From: Lachnospiraceae bacterium UBA1251
GTDB taxonomy: Bacteria; Bacillota; Clostridia; Lachnospirales; Lachnospiraceae
Direction of reading: 5' to 3'
Length of the DNA: 29,126 nt
Assembly (NCBI GenBank): GCA_002308255.1
Contig: DBVZ01000100.1
Coordinates: 1-29,126 of the forward strand
The notes beneath the pieces were generated by a model. The model searched no databases. It worked only from the letters and a program-made list of their open reading frames with translations, and was not told the DNA's origin. Numbering within the stretch: the stretch's first letter is position 1; the number at the start of each line of letters is the position of its first letter. A program made the position numbers and the translations under genes. Below, in pieces: positions 15,301 through 22,491 of this stretch.

Positions 15301-16106
15301 GGGGACAGTTCGATGCTTCCGGTCTTTCCCGAGGCATCCGTCGTCATGGAGGCGTCCGCCCCTCCCGTTGTTCTGGCCTTCTGCGTGCAGGCGCTGTCCG
15401 TATACACCGAGAACACGGCACCTGCCAGCGAATAGCACGCATTTCCGCCGCTCAGAGCCGTGTCTGAGGAAGTCTTCCTGACATGGATCTTTCCGGCGAG
15501 TTCTCTGACCGAAAACACCGCAACTGCCTGCGAGTCTGCCGGATCGTCCTCATTCGCGTAAAAAGACGCGGTATACGAAAACCTGTCTTTATGGGAAGCA
15601 TACCAGCTCTCAAACGCTTCCATAAGGCTGATGAAGGTGTCTTTCGGCGGATCCAGCGTCCACACGTGCTCTGTCACCTTATCCTTGAAAATGTTCCAGA
15701 TCATGACCTGAATGATCTGCTCCCTCTCCATCTTTGAAAGAGAGGTGCCCGACACCTCATTTACGTAATACCAGGCAAGAGCCGCCTTCTTCGCGTGGGC
15801 GTCGTCCCATCCTGCCGCGCTTTTGTCGATCGCGACAGCATTTCCCTTCTGGAACGGTTTATTGGAATTCATGCAGTAGGCCGTCTGGGACCCCAGCACG
15901 TGGAGGACCTCCGATTTCTCCTTCTCCCCTTCCGGATTCCTTGCGAAATAGACCGTAAAGCCGGATCCTTCCATCCGGCTCATGGTCAGCGCGTCAGCGC
16001 GTGCCGCGGAAATGACAAGGCTCAGCAGGATCAGAAGAAGAACCGATCCCCCTGCCGCCCGTTTCTGCCCCGCACGCAAATGTTTTCTGTAATGATTCAA
16101 AGACAT
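12303..16106 (-). CDS. Cell-wall-anchored thioester / SpaA / VaFE-repeat adhesin
   Basis: A 1,267-residue surface protein. Order: signal peptide (hydrophobic 21-34, cleavage near ARADA); thioester domain with Cys78 (TAYCMN) and Gln133 (IIQVMIW), the pair that forms the Cys-Gln thioester in this family; two SpaA-like domains (~207-308 and ~316-440, each ending in an ETKxPxGF/Y motif); five VaFE (Thr-Gln ester-bond) repeats starting near 463, 581, 715, 941 and 1058; a proline-rich stretch; a wall-sorting tail SVKTGD (~1225), a hydrophobic helix and KKRR. Repeat 3 holds an acidic Glu/Ser/Gly-rich insertion (~794-872) and has Glu where the others have the ester-forming Gln. Start chosen at 16106, with AGGAGGG at the right distance; the longer frame to 16190 crosses a terminator hairpin. 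No sortase gene is in the window. Confidence 0.92.
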   Translation of the reverse strand: MSLNHYRKHLRAGQKRAAGGSVLLLILLSLVISAARADALTMSRMEGSGFTVYFARNPEGEKEKSEVLHVLGSQTAYCMNSNKPFQKGNAVAIDKSAAGWDDAHAKKAALAWYYVNEVSGTSLSKMEREQIIQVMIWNIFKDKVTEHVWTLDPPKDTFISLMEAFESWYASHKDRFSYTASFYANEDDPADSQAVAVFSVRELAGKIHVRKTSSDTALSGGNACYSLAGAVFSVYTDSACTQKARTTGGADASMTTDASGKTGSIELSPGTYYVKETKAPTGFAPAGSAAGVTVSGGEAEQEISVADTPVFDAGGLVIRKIDAETGQSSPAAGADLAGAEFTVRFYAGSYTKDNLPSRADRTWVIRSVKGASGSYEASLSDACRVSGDAFYKSGGKVVLPLGTVAVQETKEPKGYFRSESWKDGSGRAVSGIYLKNVKASAGAAQGAAIDGGNLITSLEQPVPEIGTELMDAAGSHYLSAEEGTVTLTDTVKISHFNQYTGQKVMFTGTLRESDGTVAAQGTAEVTVTAGMSSVEVPVSFDAAEYAGKTLYCDEKAADSSGKTIAVHEGAGDVKQKVYVPVIGTALRDQGTGTKTVSLQSTEENAASDGIRTVTLTDTVTYKNLAPGTRKIMKASLHDAASGEAITDADGKPVEAEQEFTVTSEGTGSVEVTFVFPAPEELAGRDAVAFESVEDGNGRIYAVHADLSDQSQTVYVPEIRTTVRNRENGQRTALAGEGVLAADRVSVSNLAPDTEYRLTAEAVLKSTGSEPETPIEAWTVFRTDGGKITIMEQSVQEEDGNTEDGDDEGEETPSENGSEDSGENSAGEPSEDSSGEQGENSGAETGENSAEEQGEDGTEETPAAENEESADSMEITASGEVQENGRISGYVDVQIPVFDAEGFQGDSLVFFEKLYEVTDGGAEELTAVHEDPEDEEETLHFPDGSTVLTDDKTGRHISLKEEWMDWTDVYSFRNLLPGVRYELHAALRCKETGELMEAEPQTNGFTPDEPDGTVQIAFHVDGAAAAGKAWVAEETLYCGGIPVHVHADPEDEAQTVYVPEVSTVASDAATGSHEGILSEKMVLRDQVICRGLQPECSYEVSGAAMLKEEAGFVRPLLSDGGEPLTASFRFASERASGEEQTVTLDFPAFHAERYDGKTVVIYEKLYLVDGETGEKVLAAVHEEPEDEDQFVRIPVRPPVPEPSVITPAPRAVTPSPVRKLNKKGADSVKTGDESAPEKYLLLLLAAFVTGAAAFILAKVRIYLFKKRR

Positions 16107-16127
16107 ACTTTCCCTCCTGTCTCTTCT

Positions 16128-16150
16128 AAAAAAAGGCGCACGAATACACC
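16128..16150 (-). terminator. Intrinsic terminator inside the adhesin leader
   Basis: On the minus strand a six-pair stem (GGTGTA with TGCGCC, two wobble pairs) closes a TTCG tetraloop at 16135-16150 and is followed by seven U (16128-16134). It ends 21 bases before the adhesin ATG, with the Shine-Dalgarno sequence in between. It either isolates the adhesin from upstream transcripts or serves as the off-switch of an attenuator. Confidence 0.65.
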
Positions 16151-16189
16151 TTCCCCGTTCCGGGTACTTCTCACGCAGGATTGTTTTCA

Positions 16190-16258
16190 CAGAGACAGAA
16201 CGTCTCTGCTGCCGGCCGGAACGCCGGTACGATGCGCCCTAAGGCGAAGAAATATCGT
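16190..16258 (-). other. Structured segment of the adhesin 5' leader
   Basis: Three stems can be drawn on the minus strand: ACGAT (16254-16258) with ATCGT (16229-16233) enclosing CGCC/GGCG; a GC-rich CCGG stem near 16211-16227; and CAGAGAC/GTCTCTG with a five-base loop (16190-16208). It lies between a candidate promoter and the leader terminator. I do not recognise a known riboswitch class in it. Confidence 0.45.
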
Positions 16259-16270
16259 TCTGCAATACAT

Positions 16271-16299
16271 AGATTAGCAGAAGGGAAATGATTTGTCAT
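16271..16299 (-). promoter_or_regulatory. Candidate promoter of the adhesin gene
   Basis: On the minus strand ATGACA (16294-16299) and TAATCT (16271-16276) are 17 bases apart with TGC before the -10 box. The -10 match is poor (three of six). Confidence 0.35.
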
Positions 16300-16309
16300 T
16301 GGCAGGATA

Positions 16310-16328
16310 GTTCACATATTATGTAAAC
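16310..16328. promoter_or_regulatory. Operator-like inverted repeat at the end of the small HTH gene
   Basis: GTTCACAT-ATT-ATGTAAAC is a 19-base dyad with seven of eight positions matched per arm. It covers the stop codon of the HTH gene and lies about ten bases upstream of the candidate adhesin promoter, a natural site for a regulator of the adhesin. Confidence 0.45.
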
Positions 16329-16587
16329 TTCCCTCTCCCGTTTCCTCCTCCGCGATCAGCTCCTCCATCGTGCACCCGAGGATCCGGGACATCCGGAAAA
16401 GATGGTCGAGCGAGGGAAGGGACTGCCCGGACAGCCACCGGTAGATGGACTGCGGGCAGGACAGCCCCAGCATTTTCTGCATTTTACGCACGGAAATGCG
16501 GGCGCAGCGTAACTGCGCCTCAATATTTCCGCCTGTCTTTTTCATATCAATTCGTGGATTACAGTCAGTCTTTCGGAAGAGAACCAT
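16312..16587 (-). CDS. Small XRE-type helix-turn-helix regulator
   Basis: A 91-residue protein. Residues ~21-78 form a compact helix-turn-helix domain (IEAQLRCARISVRKMQKMLG, then SCPQSIYRWLSGQSLPSLDH, then LFRMSRILGCTMEELI), where the recognition helix is QSIYRWLSG. There is no ligand-binding domain. The ATG at 16587 follows CAGGAG; an internal ATG at 16545 is possible. It has its own promoter with a CCGCGG dyad in the spacer and lies immediately upstream of the adhesin gene on the same strand, which makes it a candidate adhesin regulator; this is inference from position. Confidence 0.85.
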   Translation of the reverse strand: MVLFRKTDCNPRIDMKKTGGNIEAQLRCARISVRKMQKMLGLSCPQSIYRWLSGQSLPSLDHLFRMSRILGCTMEELIAEEETGEGSLHNM

Positions 16588-16619
16588 ATTGCTCCTGACT
16601 GTTCTTTTCGATCGGAATG

Positions 16620-16648
16620 ATTATACCGCGGACCGCGGTGGATTTGAA
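16620..16648 (-). promoter_or_regulatory. Promoter of the small HTH gene with a dyad in the spacer
   Basis: On the minus strand TTCAAA (16643-16648) and a perfect TATAAT (16620-16625) are 17 bases apart. The spacer contains CCGCGG-A-CCGCGG (16626-16638), a 13-base palindrome directly beside the -10 box, positioned as an operator, perhaps for autoregulation. Confidence 0.65.
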
Positions 16649-16657
16649 AGTCCCTTT

Positions 16658-17839
16658 TTATGCCAGCCGGCTGATCACGCCGGCCAGGATCTTCGCACGG
16701 CGCGGCATGGAGTCGATCTCCGCCTGCTCCCTGACCGTATGCACGTACTCTCCCACTGCTCCCATGGAACACACGGTCGGGATCCCGATCCCCACGGTAA
16801 AGGCAGAATCACTTCCGCCTCCGCGCATGATCGGTTCCAGTTTCTCCAGTCCGTATTCTTCCGCAAAAGCGGCGACTTTCGCGAAAAGCGCGCGGTTGGC
16901 TTCCTTGTCCTCCATGGCGGGAAGCATATGCAGGATCTCCCAGGACGCCTTTGTCCCCGGTACATACACGTGCTCTGTCTCCCGCTTTATGATCCCGATC
17001 GCTTCCTCATACTGTTTCCCGTTCAGGAAGCGGATGTCGATCTCCATGCGGCAGGAGACCGGAATGATATTGACCACGGTTCCCCCCTCGATCTTTCCGC
17101 AGTTGAAGGTCAGGCCCTCCGGTTTGCTCTCTTTTTCGATCGCCAGGATCTTATATGCCATTTCCCGGATCGCGGAGGCTCCCGCAAAATAGTCATTTCC
17201 GGCGTGGGCACCGATCCCGGATACCTCAATGGCGACCCGGAGGACCCCTTTCCGTCCGACGGTCATGCGCCCGGCGCAGCCGGTCTCGCAGTTAAACGCC
17301 GCCTGACAGCCCCGCGCGGGCTCCTCGTGCATCATTCTCCGTACTTCTCCTCCGAGGTGTTCCCCGCTCTCCTCATCCGGATTCAGGATGAGCCGCAGTT
17401 CCGGGTGAGGGATCCCTGCTTTGCGGAGTCCCTCCATCGCAAGAAGCGCCGCGGCGACGCCTCCCTTCATATCCGAGACGCCCGGGCCGTAGAGCGTATT
17501 GCCCTCCCTTCTCACCACCGGGTCCCCGAAAGCGCCCTTTTCATGCACAGTGTCCATATGTCCGAGAATCGCTATCGGAGCAGCTGCTTTTCCGTCCGGT
17601 CCCGGGACTTCCGGAAGCGTCAGAACGAGGGAATCTCCGGCAGCCGGATAGGAAGTCCTTTTCACCTTGAGCCCGTGCGCATGAGCATAGTTCTCAATAT
17701 AGTCAGACTGTCTGTTCAGAGCCTCAAAATCATCGGACCTCGTCTCAAAACCGCAGATCCGGATCCAGAGATCCGTATATTCCGCTTCCAGTCCGCCGAT
17801 CGCCTCAAAAAGTCTGTTGATCCTGTCTTTGTCATTCAT
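16658..17839 (-). CDS. M20 family metallopeptidase (carboxypeptidase G2-like)
   Basis: A 393-residue cytosolic zinc peptidase. The metal and catalytic motifs are intact: GHMDTV with His94, GVSDMKGG with Asp123, NPDEESG with Glu156 (general base) and Glu157, FNCETG with Glu185, and the final His in GEYVHTV. A dimerisation-domain insertion sits between ~195 and ~305 (GAHAGNDYFAG). The pattern fits glutamate-carboxypeptidase/ArgE-type M20 enzymes, which release C-terminal amino acids; substrate unknown. The ATG at 17839 overlaps the radical SAM stop codon by eight bases (ATGAATGA) and is preceded by GGAGGG, so it is translated as part of that operon. The frame could be read back to 17863, but only 17839 has a ribosome binding site. 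Confidence 0.9.
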   Translation of the reverse strand: MNDKDRINRLFEAIGGLEAEYTDLWIRICGFETRSDDFEALNRQSDYIENYAHAHGLKVKRTSYPAAGDSLVLTLPEVPGPDGKAAAPIAILGHMDTVHEKGAFGDPVVRREGNTLYGPGVSDMKGGVAAALLAMEGLRKAGIPHPELRLILNPDEESGEHLGGEVRRMMHEEPARGCQAAFNCETGCAGRMTVGRKGVLRVAIEVSGIGAHAGNDYFAGASAIREMAYKILAIEKESKPEGLTFNCGKIEGGTVVNIIPVSCRMEIDIRFLNGKQYEEAIGIIKRETEHVYVPGTKASWEILHMLPAMEDKEANRALFAKVAAFAEEYGLEKLEPIMRGGGSDSAFTVGIGIPTVCSMGAVGEYVHTVREQAEIDSMPRRAKILAGVISRLA

Positions 17840-19529
17840 GCTCTGTCCCTCCGTCTTCCTCATAAAACCGGTACGCCGCCTCTTTCGTGACCGGATGTTT
17901 CACCGAGTAGTCAAATTCCGCGCGGACGCATTTCCCGTCCGGAAAACGGAACGTATCCGAAGCCGTCATGCGCCGGCTCGGATGGAAATGCAGCCGCTCG
18001 TCAAACCGGAGCAGCTCCTTAAAATACACGCTGTCAAATGCGGACGCCTTCTTTTCCCTCTCCGCAAACTGTTCCAGAAATGTCCCCCGAAGACGGGGCG
18101 AAAGCGCTTCGTTTCCTTTCTGCTCTTTATAATATACCGCCAGTGCTTCATACATGGCAAACGGAGATTCAAACAGACTCTCCAGATACGGCAGCGCATG
18201 GCGGAACAGACCGGAATTCCAGAACATATCGACCATATCGGCGGCTTTCCGGATCCTGTCGATCTGATGCGGCGTGATCCATCTTGTCGAGAGCACGGTA
18301 TAGGGCGGCTTCACCGATGAAACGATGCCGTATTCCTCCGCCCTTCTTTCCATCTCCGTTCCGGAAAGAACTTTCAGAAATCCGACCTGGAACTGATGCG
18401 CTCGAAGTGCGTAGACCTCGTCAAATGAATTCCGGAAGGACGAAAGGTCCTCATAAGGCAGTCCCGCGATGAGATCCGTATGCAGGGCGATATTCTGATT
18501 TTCGAGCAGTTCCCTGACCGCGTGAAAGATCTTTTTGTTGTCCGCTGTTCTCCGGATCGCCTGCAGGGTCTCCGGATTCGTCGACTGGATCCCGATCTCC
18601 AGCTGCACAAGGCCCGGACGCAGGCTCTTCAGCAGAATAATGTCTTCTTCTGTCAGAAGATCCGCTCCGATCTCGAAATGGAAGCCCGTGACGCCGTTGT
18701 CGTGCTGTCTGATATAGTTCCAGATCTCGCGGGCCCTCGCCGTGCCGGCATTAAAAGTCCGATCCACGAACTTTACCAGAGAGACTTTTCTGTCCAGGAA
18801 GAACTGCAGTTCTTTTCTGACAGTTTCCATATCCCGGAACACAAGTCCCGTCTCTTCCGACGACAGACAGTAAGTGCAGCGGAACGGGCAGCCCCGGCTC
18901 GACTCGTAATAGATGATCCGGTGCTCGAAATCTTCCGATCCGTCATAAAGGAACGGCAGTTCTTTTTCAAACCGGCGGTTGTTTTCCGCTTTCGGCGGCA
19001 CGTTACGGACGATGCCGTCTTCTTTAAAAACGATCCCCGGAAGATCTTTCCACAGATCCGCAGCGCTCTCCTTCGCCGCGAAACGCCCGCAGATCCGGGA
19101 GAAAGTGTATTCTCCCGGACCCGTCATCACGAAATCGCAGTATGCAAGATACTGTTCCGAATGGGTTTCCGCTTCCGGTCCGCCGGCAAAAAGGATCAAT
19201 CCTTCTTCCTGCGGATGGAGTCTGCGAAGATCGGCAAGCAGCTGGAGACAGAACTGACTGTTCCATATATAGACCGACAGCCCGATCATGCCTGCCTCCC
19301 TGCCGATCAGATCAAACAGGATGTCCTCATACCGGTCGTTGACCGTGTATTCGGCCAGTTCAATGAAGGGTTCTTCCGCTGCCCCCGTATCTTCCGCTTT
19401 TTCCAGATACGCGTATGCGCTCCTGCGGAGCGCATATAATGCGGGATTGGAATGGATATAGCTTGCATTCAGGGCTGCCAGCACTATTTTCTTCCTGTCC
19501 GTGTTCTTTTTTGAACTGATCTTATTCAT
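17832..19529 (-). CDS. Radical SAM protein with N-terminal cobalamin-binding-like domain (DUF4080 type)
   Basis: A 565-residue protein. An N-terminal Rossmann-like domain (IVLAALNASYIHSNPALYAL, FAGGPEAET, MTGPGE) matches the B12-binding domain of this enzyme group, though the histidine that ligates cobalt in classical B12 domains is not evident. The radical SAM core has CPFRCTYC (Cys214, 218, 221) for the 4Fe-4S cluster, then EIGIQSTNPETLQAIRR. A C-terminal region (~410-560) corresponds to DUF4080. The reaction is unknown. The ATG at 19529 is chosen over an upstream TTG (19553): it has GGAAG at six bases and overlaps the previous stop by eight bases (ATGAATAA). It is third in a four-gene operon. 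Confidence 0.88.
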   Translation of the reverse strand: MNKISSKKNTDRKKIVLAALNASYIHSNPALYALRRSAYAYLEKAEDTGAAEEPFIELAEYTVNDRYEDILFDLIGREAGMIGLSVYIWNSQFCLQLLADLRRLHPQEEGLILFAGGPEAETHSEQYLAYCDFVMTGPGEYTFSRICGRFAAKESAADLWKDLPGIVFKEDGIVRNVPPKAENNRRFEKELPFLYDGSEDFEHRIIYYESSRGCPFRCTYCLSSEETGLVFRDMETVRKELQFFLDRKVSLVKFVDRTFNAGTARAREIWNYIRQHDNGVTGFHFEIGADLLTEEDIILLKSLRPGLVQLEIGIQSTNPETLQAIRRTADNKKIFHAVRELLENQNIALHTDLIAGLPYEDLSSFRNSFDEVYALRAHQFQVGFLKVLSGTEMERRAEEYGIVSSVKPPYTVLSTRWITPHQIDRIRKAADMVDMFWNSGLFRHALPYLESLFESPFAMYEALAVYYKEQKGNEALSPRLRGTFLEQFAEREKKASAFDSVYFKELLRFDERLHFHPSRRMTASDTFRFPDGKCVRAEFDYSVKHPVTKEAAYRFYEEDGGTEHE

Positions 19530-19992
19530 CCTCTTCTTCCGGTTCCTGTTCAAGCAGCTCTTTGCGTTTCTTATAATCTCTGGCCGTCAGGGAAAGCGTG
19601 ATGAAGCAGAGGACAAAAACCGACGCTCCTCCGATGAGCCCTGCTGCCGCAGATCCGCCGGCGTGTCCCGGGAACCGGATCGCCGTCCCGGCGGCAAGAA
19701 GAGCTCCGAACGCGATGCCGGCGATGGCCGATACCAGCAGATTTGTTTTTCTGTCGGCTTTCAGCCTTCTGTCCCAGATGCCGTTCCGGATGCATGCCAG
19801 CATCATATAAATTGCAAGCGCCATGAAAATGATCCATTCGGCCGCAATATATTTAAAATCAAACCCGAAGATGAACTGTTCGATGATCAGGGATGCTAAA
19901 AGCGCCCAGAACGCGAACCAGCATCCGTTGTGCTCGATTTTCAGAAGTGTCTGTTCCTGTCTCTCATCAAGATTATTTTTCATTGCTTTCAT
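19522..19992 (-). CDS. Four-helix membrane protein, DUF6773-like
   Basis: A 156-residue protein starting MKAMKNNLDERQEQTLLKIEHNG, an N-terminus I associate with the DUF6773 group of Clostridia. Four hydrophobic segments follow (near 25-43, 48-68, 85-105, 115-137), and the tail is acidic (LLEQEPEEEDE). It overlaps the helix-turn-helix gene by 20 bases, and GGGAGG sits six bases before the ATG at 19992. The pairing of a small XRE regulator with a small membrane protein is common in Gram-positive bacteria and often involves envelope stress or signalling, but no function is demonstrated. Confidence 0.8.
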   Translation of the reverse strand: MKAMKNNLDERQEQTLLKIEHNGCWFAFWALLASLIIEQFIFGFDFKYIAAEWIIFMALAIYMMLACIRNGIWDRRLKADRKTNLLVSAIAGIAFGALLAAGTAIRFPGHAGGSAAAGLIGGASVFVLCFITLSLTARDYKKRKELLEQEPEEEDE

Positions 19993-20188
19993 CTTCTTCC
20001 TCCCAGAATAGATCATTCAGTGTAACGCCGAGTGCTCTGCAGATCGCAATGCACAGTTTAATAGACGGATTAAATTCTCCGGATTCGATCAGTCCGATGG
20101 TCTGTCTTGTGACTCCTGCCTTCCCGGCCAGCTCTGTCTGCGACATGTTCAGCTCGATCCTCCGGAATTTCATTTTCAGGTTTCTCAT
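19973..20188 (-). CDS. XRE-family helix-turn-helix regulator
   Basis: A 71-residue protein consisting of a single Cro/C1-type helix-turn-helix: MKFRRIELNMSQTELAGKAG, then VTRQTIGLIESGEFNPSIKL, then CIAICRALGVTLNDLFW. This matches short YozG/YvaO-like regulators of about 70 residues. The ATG at 20188 follows AGGAGG at eight bases; the frame could be read further back but without a ribosome binding site. Its promoter is covered by a repeated 19-base site, suggesting it represses its own operon. First gene of the HTH, membrane protein, radical SAM, M20 operon. Confidence 0.92.
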   Translation of the reverse strand: MRNLKMKFRRIELNMSQTELAGKAGVTRQTIGLIESGEFNPSIKLCIAICRALGVTLNDLFWEEEDESNEK

Positions 20189-20206
20189 CGGTTTTCCTCC
20201 TGTTGA

Positions 20207-20253
20207 TGCCAAGTATATATTACATGATTGCATTTGTCAAGTATATATTACAT
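20207..20253 (-). promoter_or_regulatory. Promoter with duplicated operator for the HTH operon
   Basis: On the minus strand a consensus TTGACA (20235-20240) and TATACT (20212-20217) are 17 bases apart. A 19-base word, identical except for one base, occurs twice as a direct repeat 28 bases apart: 20207-20225 over the -10 box and 20235-20253 over the -35 box and upstream. This is the layout expected for an autoregulated repressor. Confidence 0.88.
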
Positions 20254-20311
20254 ATATTTTTTATAAATTACTTTTAAAAAATAAACAAAGCAAAAGCATC
20301 ACAGTTCTCTA

Positions 20312-20340
20312 TTGCGTCAACTTTCCGGAAGGCATAGAAT
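20312..20340 (+). promoter_or_regulatory. Candidate promoter of the aminotransferase gene
   Basis: TTGCGT (20312-20317) and TAGAAT (20335-20340) are 17 bases apart, 64 bases before the start codon. The -10 match is good, the -35 match only TTG. Confidence 0.5.
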
Positions 20341-20403
20341 GAATATATAAACATACATTTACAGGAAAAAAAGACTGAAGAACCAGAAAAAAGGAGTGCC
20401 GTG

Positions 20404-21567
20404 ATGAGATCTCTTTCTACGATCGCTCAGCTGAAGCGTTCCCCGATCAGACGCATCTACGAAAAAGCCATCCTGATGGAGGATGTCATCTTTTTCAGTC
20501 TCGGAGAGCCTGATTTCACGACGCCGGACAAAGTGATCGACGCGGCAGTCGCGTCGCTGCGCCGAGGCGAGACGCACTATACGCCGAATGCAGGTTTTCC
20601 TTTCCTTCAGGAAGCGATTTCGGAAAGCATGGCGTCTTATGACGGAATCCGGTATGATCCCTTAACGGAGATCGCTGTCACCTGCGGGGGGATGGAAGCG
20701 CTTCCGCTTGCCCTTCTCACCCTGATCGAACCGGGAGACGAAGTGATCCTCTCCGATCCTTCCTACGGCAACTATTTTGACCAGATCCGGATCTGCAAAG
20801 GCGTTCCGGTGCCTGTCGCCGTCCGTGAGGAAGACCGGTTCAATCTGAACCCGGATTCCCTGCGGGCCGCCATTACCGGGAAAACACGCGTCATCATGCT
20901 CAACACGCCCTGCAACCCGACCGGCTCCGTCGCTCCGGAATCACTTCTCAGGGAGATTGCCGCGATCGCAGTTGAAAACGATCTTTACGTGATCTTCGAC
21001 GAGGTCTACAAACATCTGTTCTACGGAGACGAACCGTTCTTTAATATCGCCCGTGTTCCGGGAATGAAAGAGCGGACGCTTGTCATCGACAGCTGTTCAA
21101 AAACATATGCCATGACAGGATGGAGAGTCGGCTGGATCGCCGGACCGGAGGAGATTATTTCCAATATTCCCAAAATCCAGGAAAATCTGTGCAGCTGCGT
21201 ACCCGCCTTTGTTCAGCACGGCGCCGCCTGCGCTCTGCGGGAATGCGATGACGATATTGCGCGCATGAACGCGGAGTACAAGAAACGCCGCGACTGCATC
21301 GCGGCGGGGATCAACGCCATTCCGGGACTCCATGCGGCGGTCCCGGACGGCGCGTTTTATCTGTTTGTCAATATTCAGTCCACAGGTCTGACTTCCGAGG
21401 AGTTCGCGAACCGGCTTCTTACGGAAGGTCATGTCGCACTGTCTCCCGGATCCGCGTTCGGACCTTCCGGAGAGGGATTTGTCCGTATGTCCTATGCGAC
21501 TTCTCTTGAAAATATCAAAGAGGGGCTCCGGCGGATCGAAAACTGGATGAAGACACTGCAAAAATGA
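20404..21567 (+). CDS. PLP-dependent class I/II aminotransferase
   Basis: A 387-residue aminotransferase, the only plus-strand gene. Fold-type I landmarks: FSLGEPDFTTP (~31-41), NTPCNPTG with Asn171, FDEVY with Asp199 (pairs with the pyridine nitrogen), SCSKTYAMTGWRVGW with Lys233 (Schiff base) and GFVRMSYA with the carboxylate-binding Arg near the end. This is the aspartate/aromatic aminotransferase-like family; the amino acid used cannot be told from sequence. GTG at 20401 and ATG at 20404 are adjacent; AAAGGAG is better spaced for the ATG. It is divergent from the HTH operon and convergent with the methyltransferase gene, with only 23 bases and no evident terminator between them. Confidence 0.93.
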   Translation: MRSLSTIAQLKRSPIRRIYEKAILMEDVIFFSLGEPDFTTPDKVIDAAVASLRRGETHYTPNAGFPFLQEAISESMASYDGIRYDPLTEIAVTCGGMEALPLALLTLIEPGDEVILSDPSYGNYFDQIRICKGVPVPVAVREEDRFNLNPDSLRAAITGKTRVIMLNTPCNPTGSVAPESLLREIAAIAVENDLYVIFDEVYKHLFYGDEPFFNIARVPGMKERTLVIDSCSKTYAMTGWRVGWIAGPEEIISNIPKIQENLCSCVPAFVQHGAACALRECDDDIARMNAEYKKRRDCIAAGINAIPGLHAAVPDGAFYLFVNIQSTGLTSEEFANRLLTEGHVALSPGSAFGPSGEGFVRMSYATSLENIKEGLRRIENWMKTLQK

Positions 21568-21590
21568 GAAATGCCGGCTAAACCACCCGC

Positions 21591-22469
21591 TTATTCTTCC
21601 GTCATCCGCTTAAGGCCGCGAATATAATCCGGCGTCGTGCCGCAGCAGCCGCCGAGGATCCCCGCGCCGGCGGAGCGGAGCGTTCTCATATGCTGCACAA
21701 ATACATCCGGCGACATGTCGTAGTGAGCGGTCCCGTATTTGTCTATGACCGGCGTTCCGGCGTTGGGCTTGGCAATGACCGGGATCGTCACGCTGTCCGC
21801 GATCTTTTCAATGATCCCTTTCAGCTTGTCGGGCCCCGCGCAGCAGTTGATGCCGACCGCGCTCACTCCGATCTCTTCAAGTTCTTTCGCCGCAGTGAAT
21901 ACCGTTCCTCCGAAAAGGCCTCTGCCTCCCTCATCGACCGTCATGGTGCACATGACCGGACTTTTCGTGACGGAGAGGACCGCCTCGGCAGCGATTATGA
22001 TCTCCTCCGCGGACATCATCGTTTCGATCACGAACAGGTCCACACCTGCTTCCTCGAGCACTTTCGCCTGTTCTTCAAAGATCGGGAAGACATCCTCCTT
22101 CTCCGCTTCTCCGCCTGCCGACTCGAGCATCAGCCCGGAAGGAGAGAGATCCCCCGCAACCAGTGCTTTTCCTCCGGCAGCCTTCCGGGAGATCCCGACG
22201 AGTTCTTTGTTCATCTCCGGGAGCTTCCCCTCGAGGCCGTATTCTTTCAGTCTTCCGCGGTTCGCACCGAACGTCGGCGCATAGAGGATATCGCTCCCCG
22301 CCTCGACGTATTCCCTCTGCAGCTCAATAACGACCTCCGGATGCTCCGTGATCCACAGCTCCGGGCAGACTCTCCTCGGCATTCCCCGAAGGAACAGATT
22401 CGTCCCCATCGCGCCGTCCAGGATCACCGGACCGTTACCCGTCATTTTCAAAAAATCCGATTTTGTCAT
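21591..22469 (-). CDS. Homocysteine S-methyltransferase family protein
   Basis: A 292-residue TIM-barrel protein with the three zinc-binding cysteines of the family: Cys209 in VGINCC and Cys275/Cys276 in GGCCGTTP. The N-terminal LDGAMGTNLFLRG is also typical. Members transfer a methyl group from S-methylmethionine, betaine or a corrinoid to homocysteine to make methionine; it also resembles the MetH N-terminal domain, and the donor cannot be assigned. The ATG at 22469 is used, with GAGG upstream, because the longer frame to 22523 runs into the preceding gene. It lies 22 bases after that gene and is the last gene of the FtsEX operon. Confidence 0.9.
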   Translation of the reverse strand: MTKSDFLKMTGNGPVILDGAMGTNLFLRGMPRRVCPELWITEHPEVVIELQREYVEAGSDILYAPTFGANRGRLKEYGLEGKLPEMNKELVGISRKAAGGKALVAGDLSPSGLMLESAGGEAEKEDVFPIFEEQAKVLEEAGVDLFVIETMMSAEEIIIAAEAVLSVTKSPVMCTMTVDEGGRGLFGGTVFTAAKELEEIGVSAVGINCCAGPDKLKGIIEKIADSVTIPVIAKPNAGTPVIDKYGTAHYDMSPDVFVQHMRTLRSAGAGILGGCCGTTPDYIRGLKRMTEE

Positions 22470-22491
22470 TTCTGTCCACCTCTTATCTGTC

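Noticed and set aside
16107..16190. 28-residue N-terminal extension of the adhesin
   Set aside because: It crosses an intrinsic terminator, has no ribosome binding site, and would put a signal peptide ~50 residues from the start. The ATG at 16106 has AGGAGGG.
16190..16262. Cyclic di-GMP riboswitch in the adhesin leader
   Set aside because: The conserved bases of GEMM-I and GEMM-II classes are not seen; only unassigned stems are visible.
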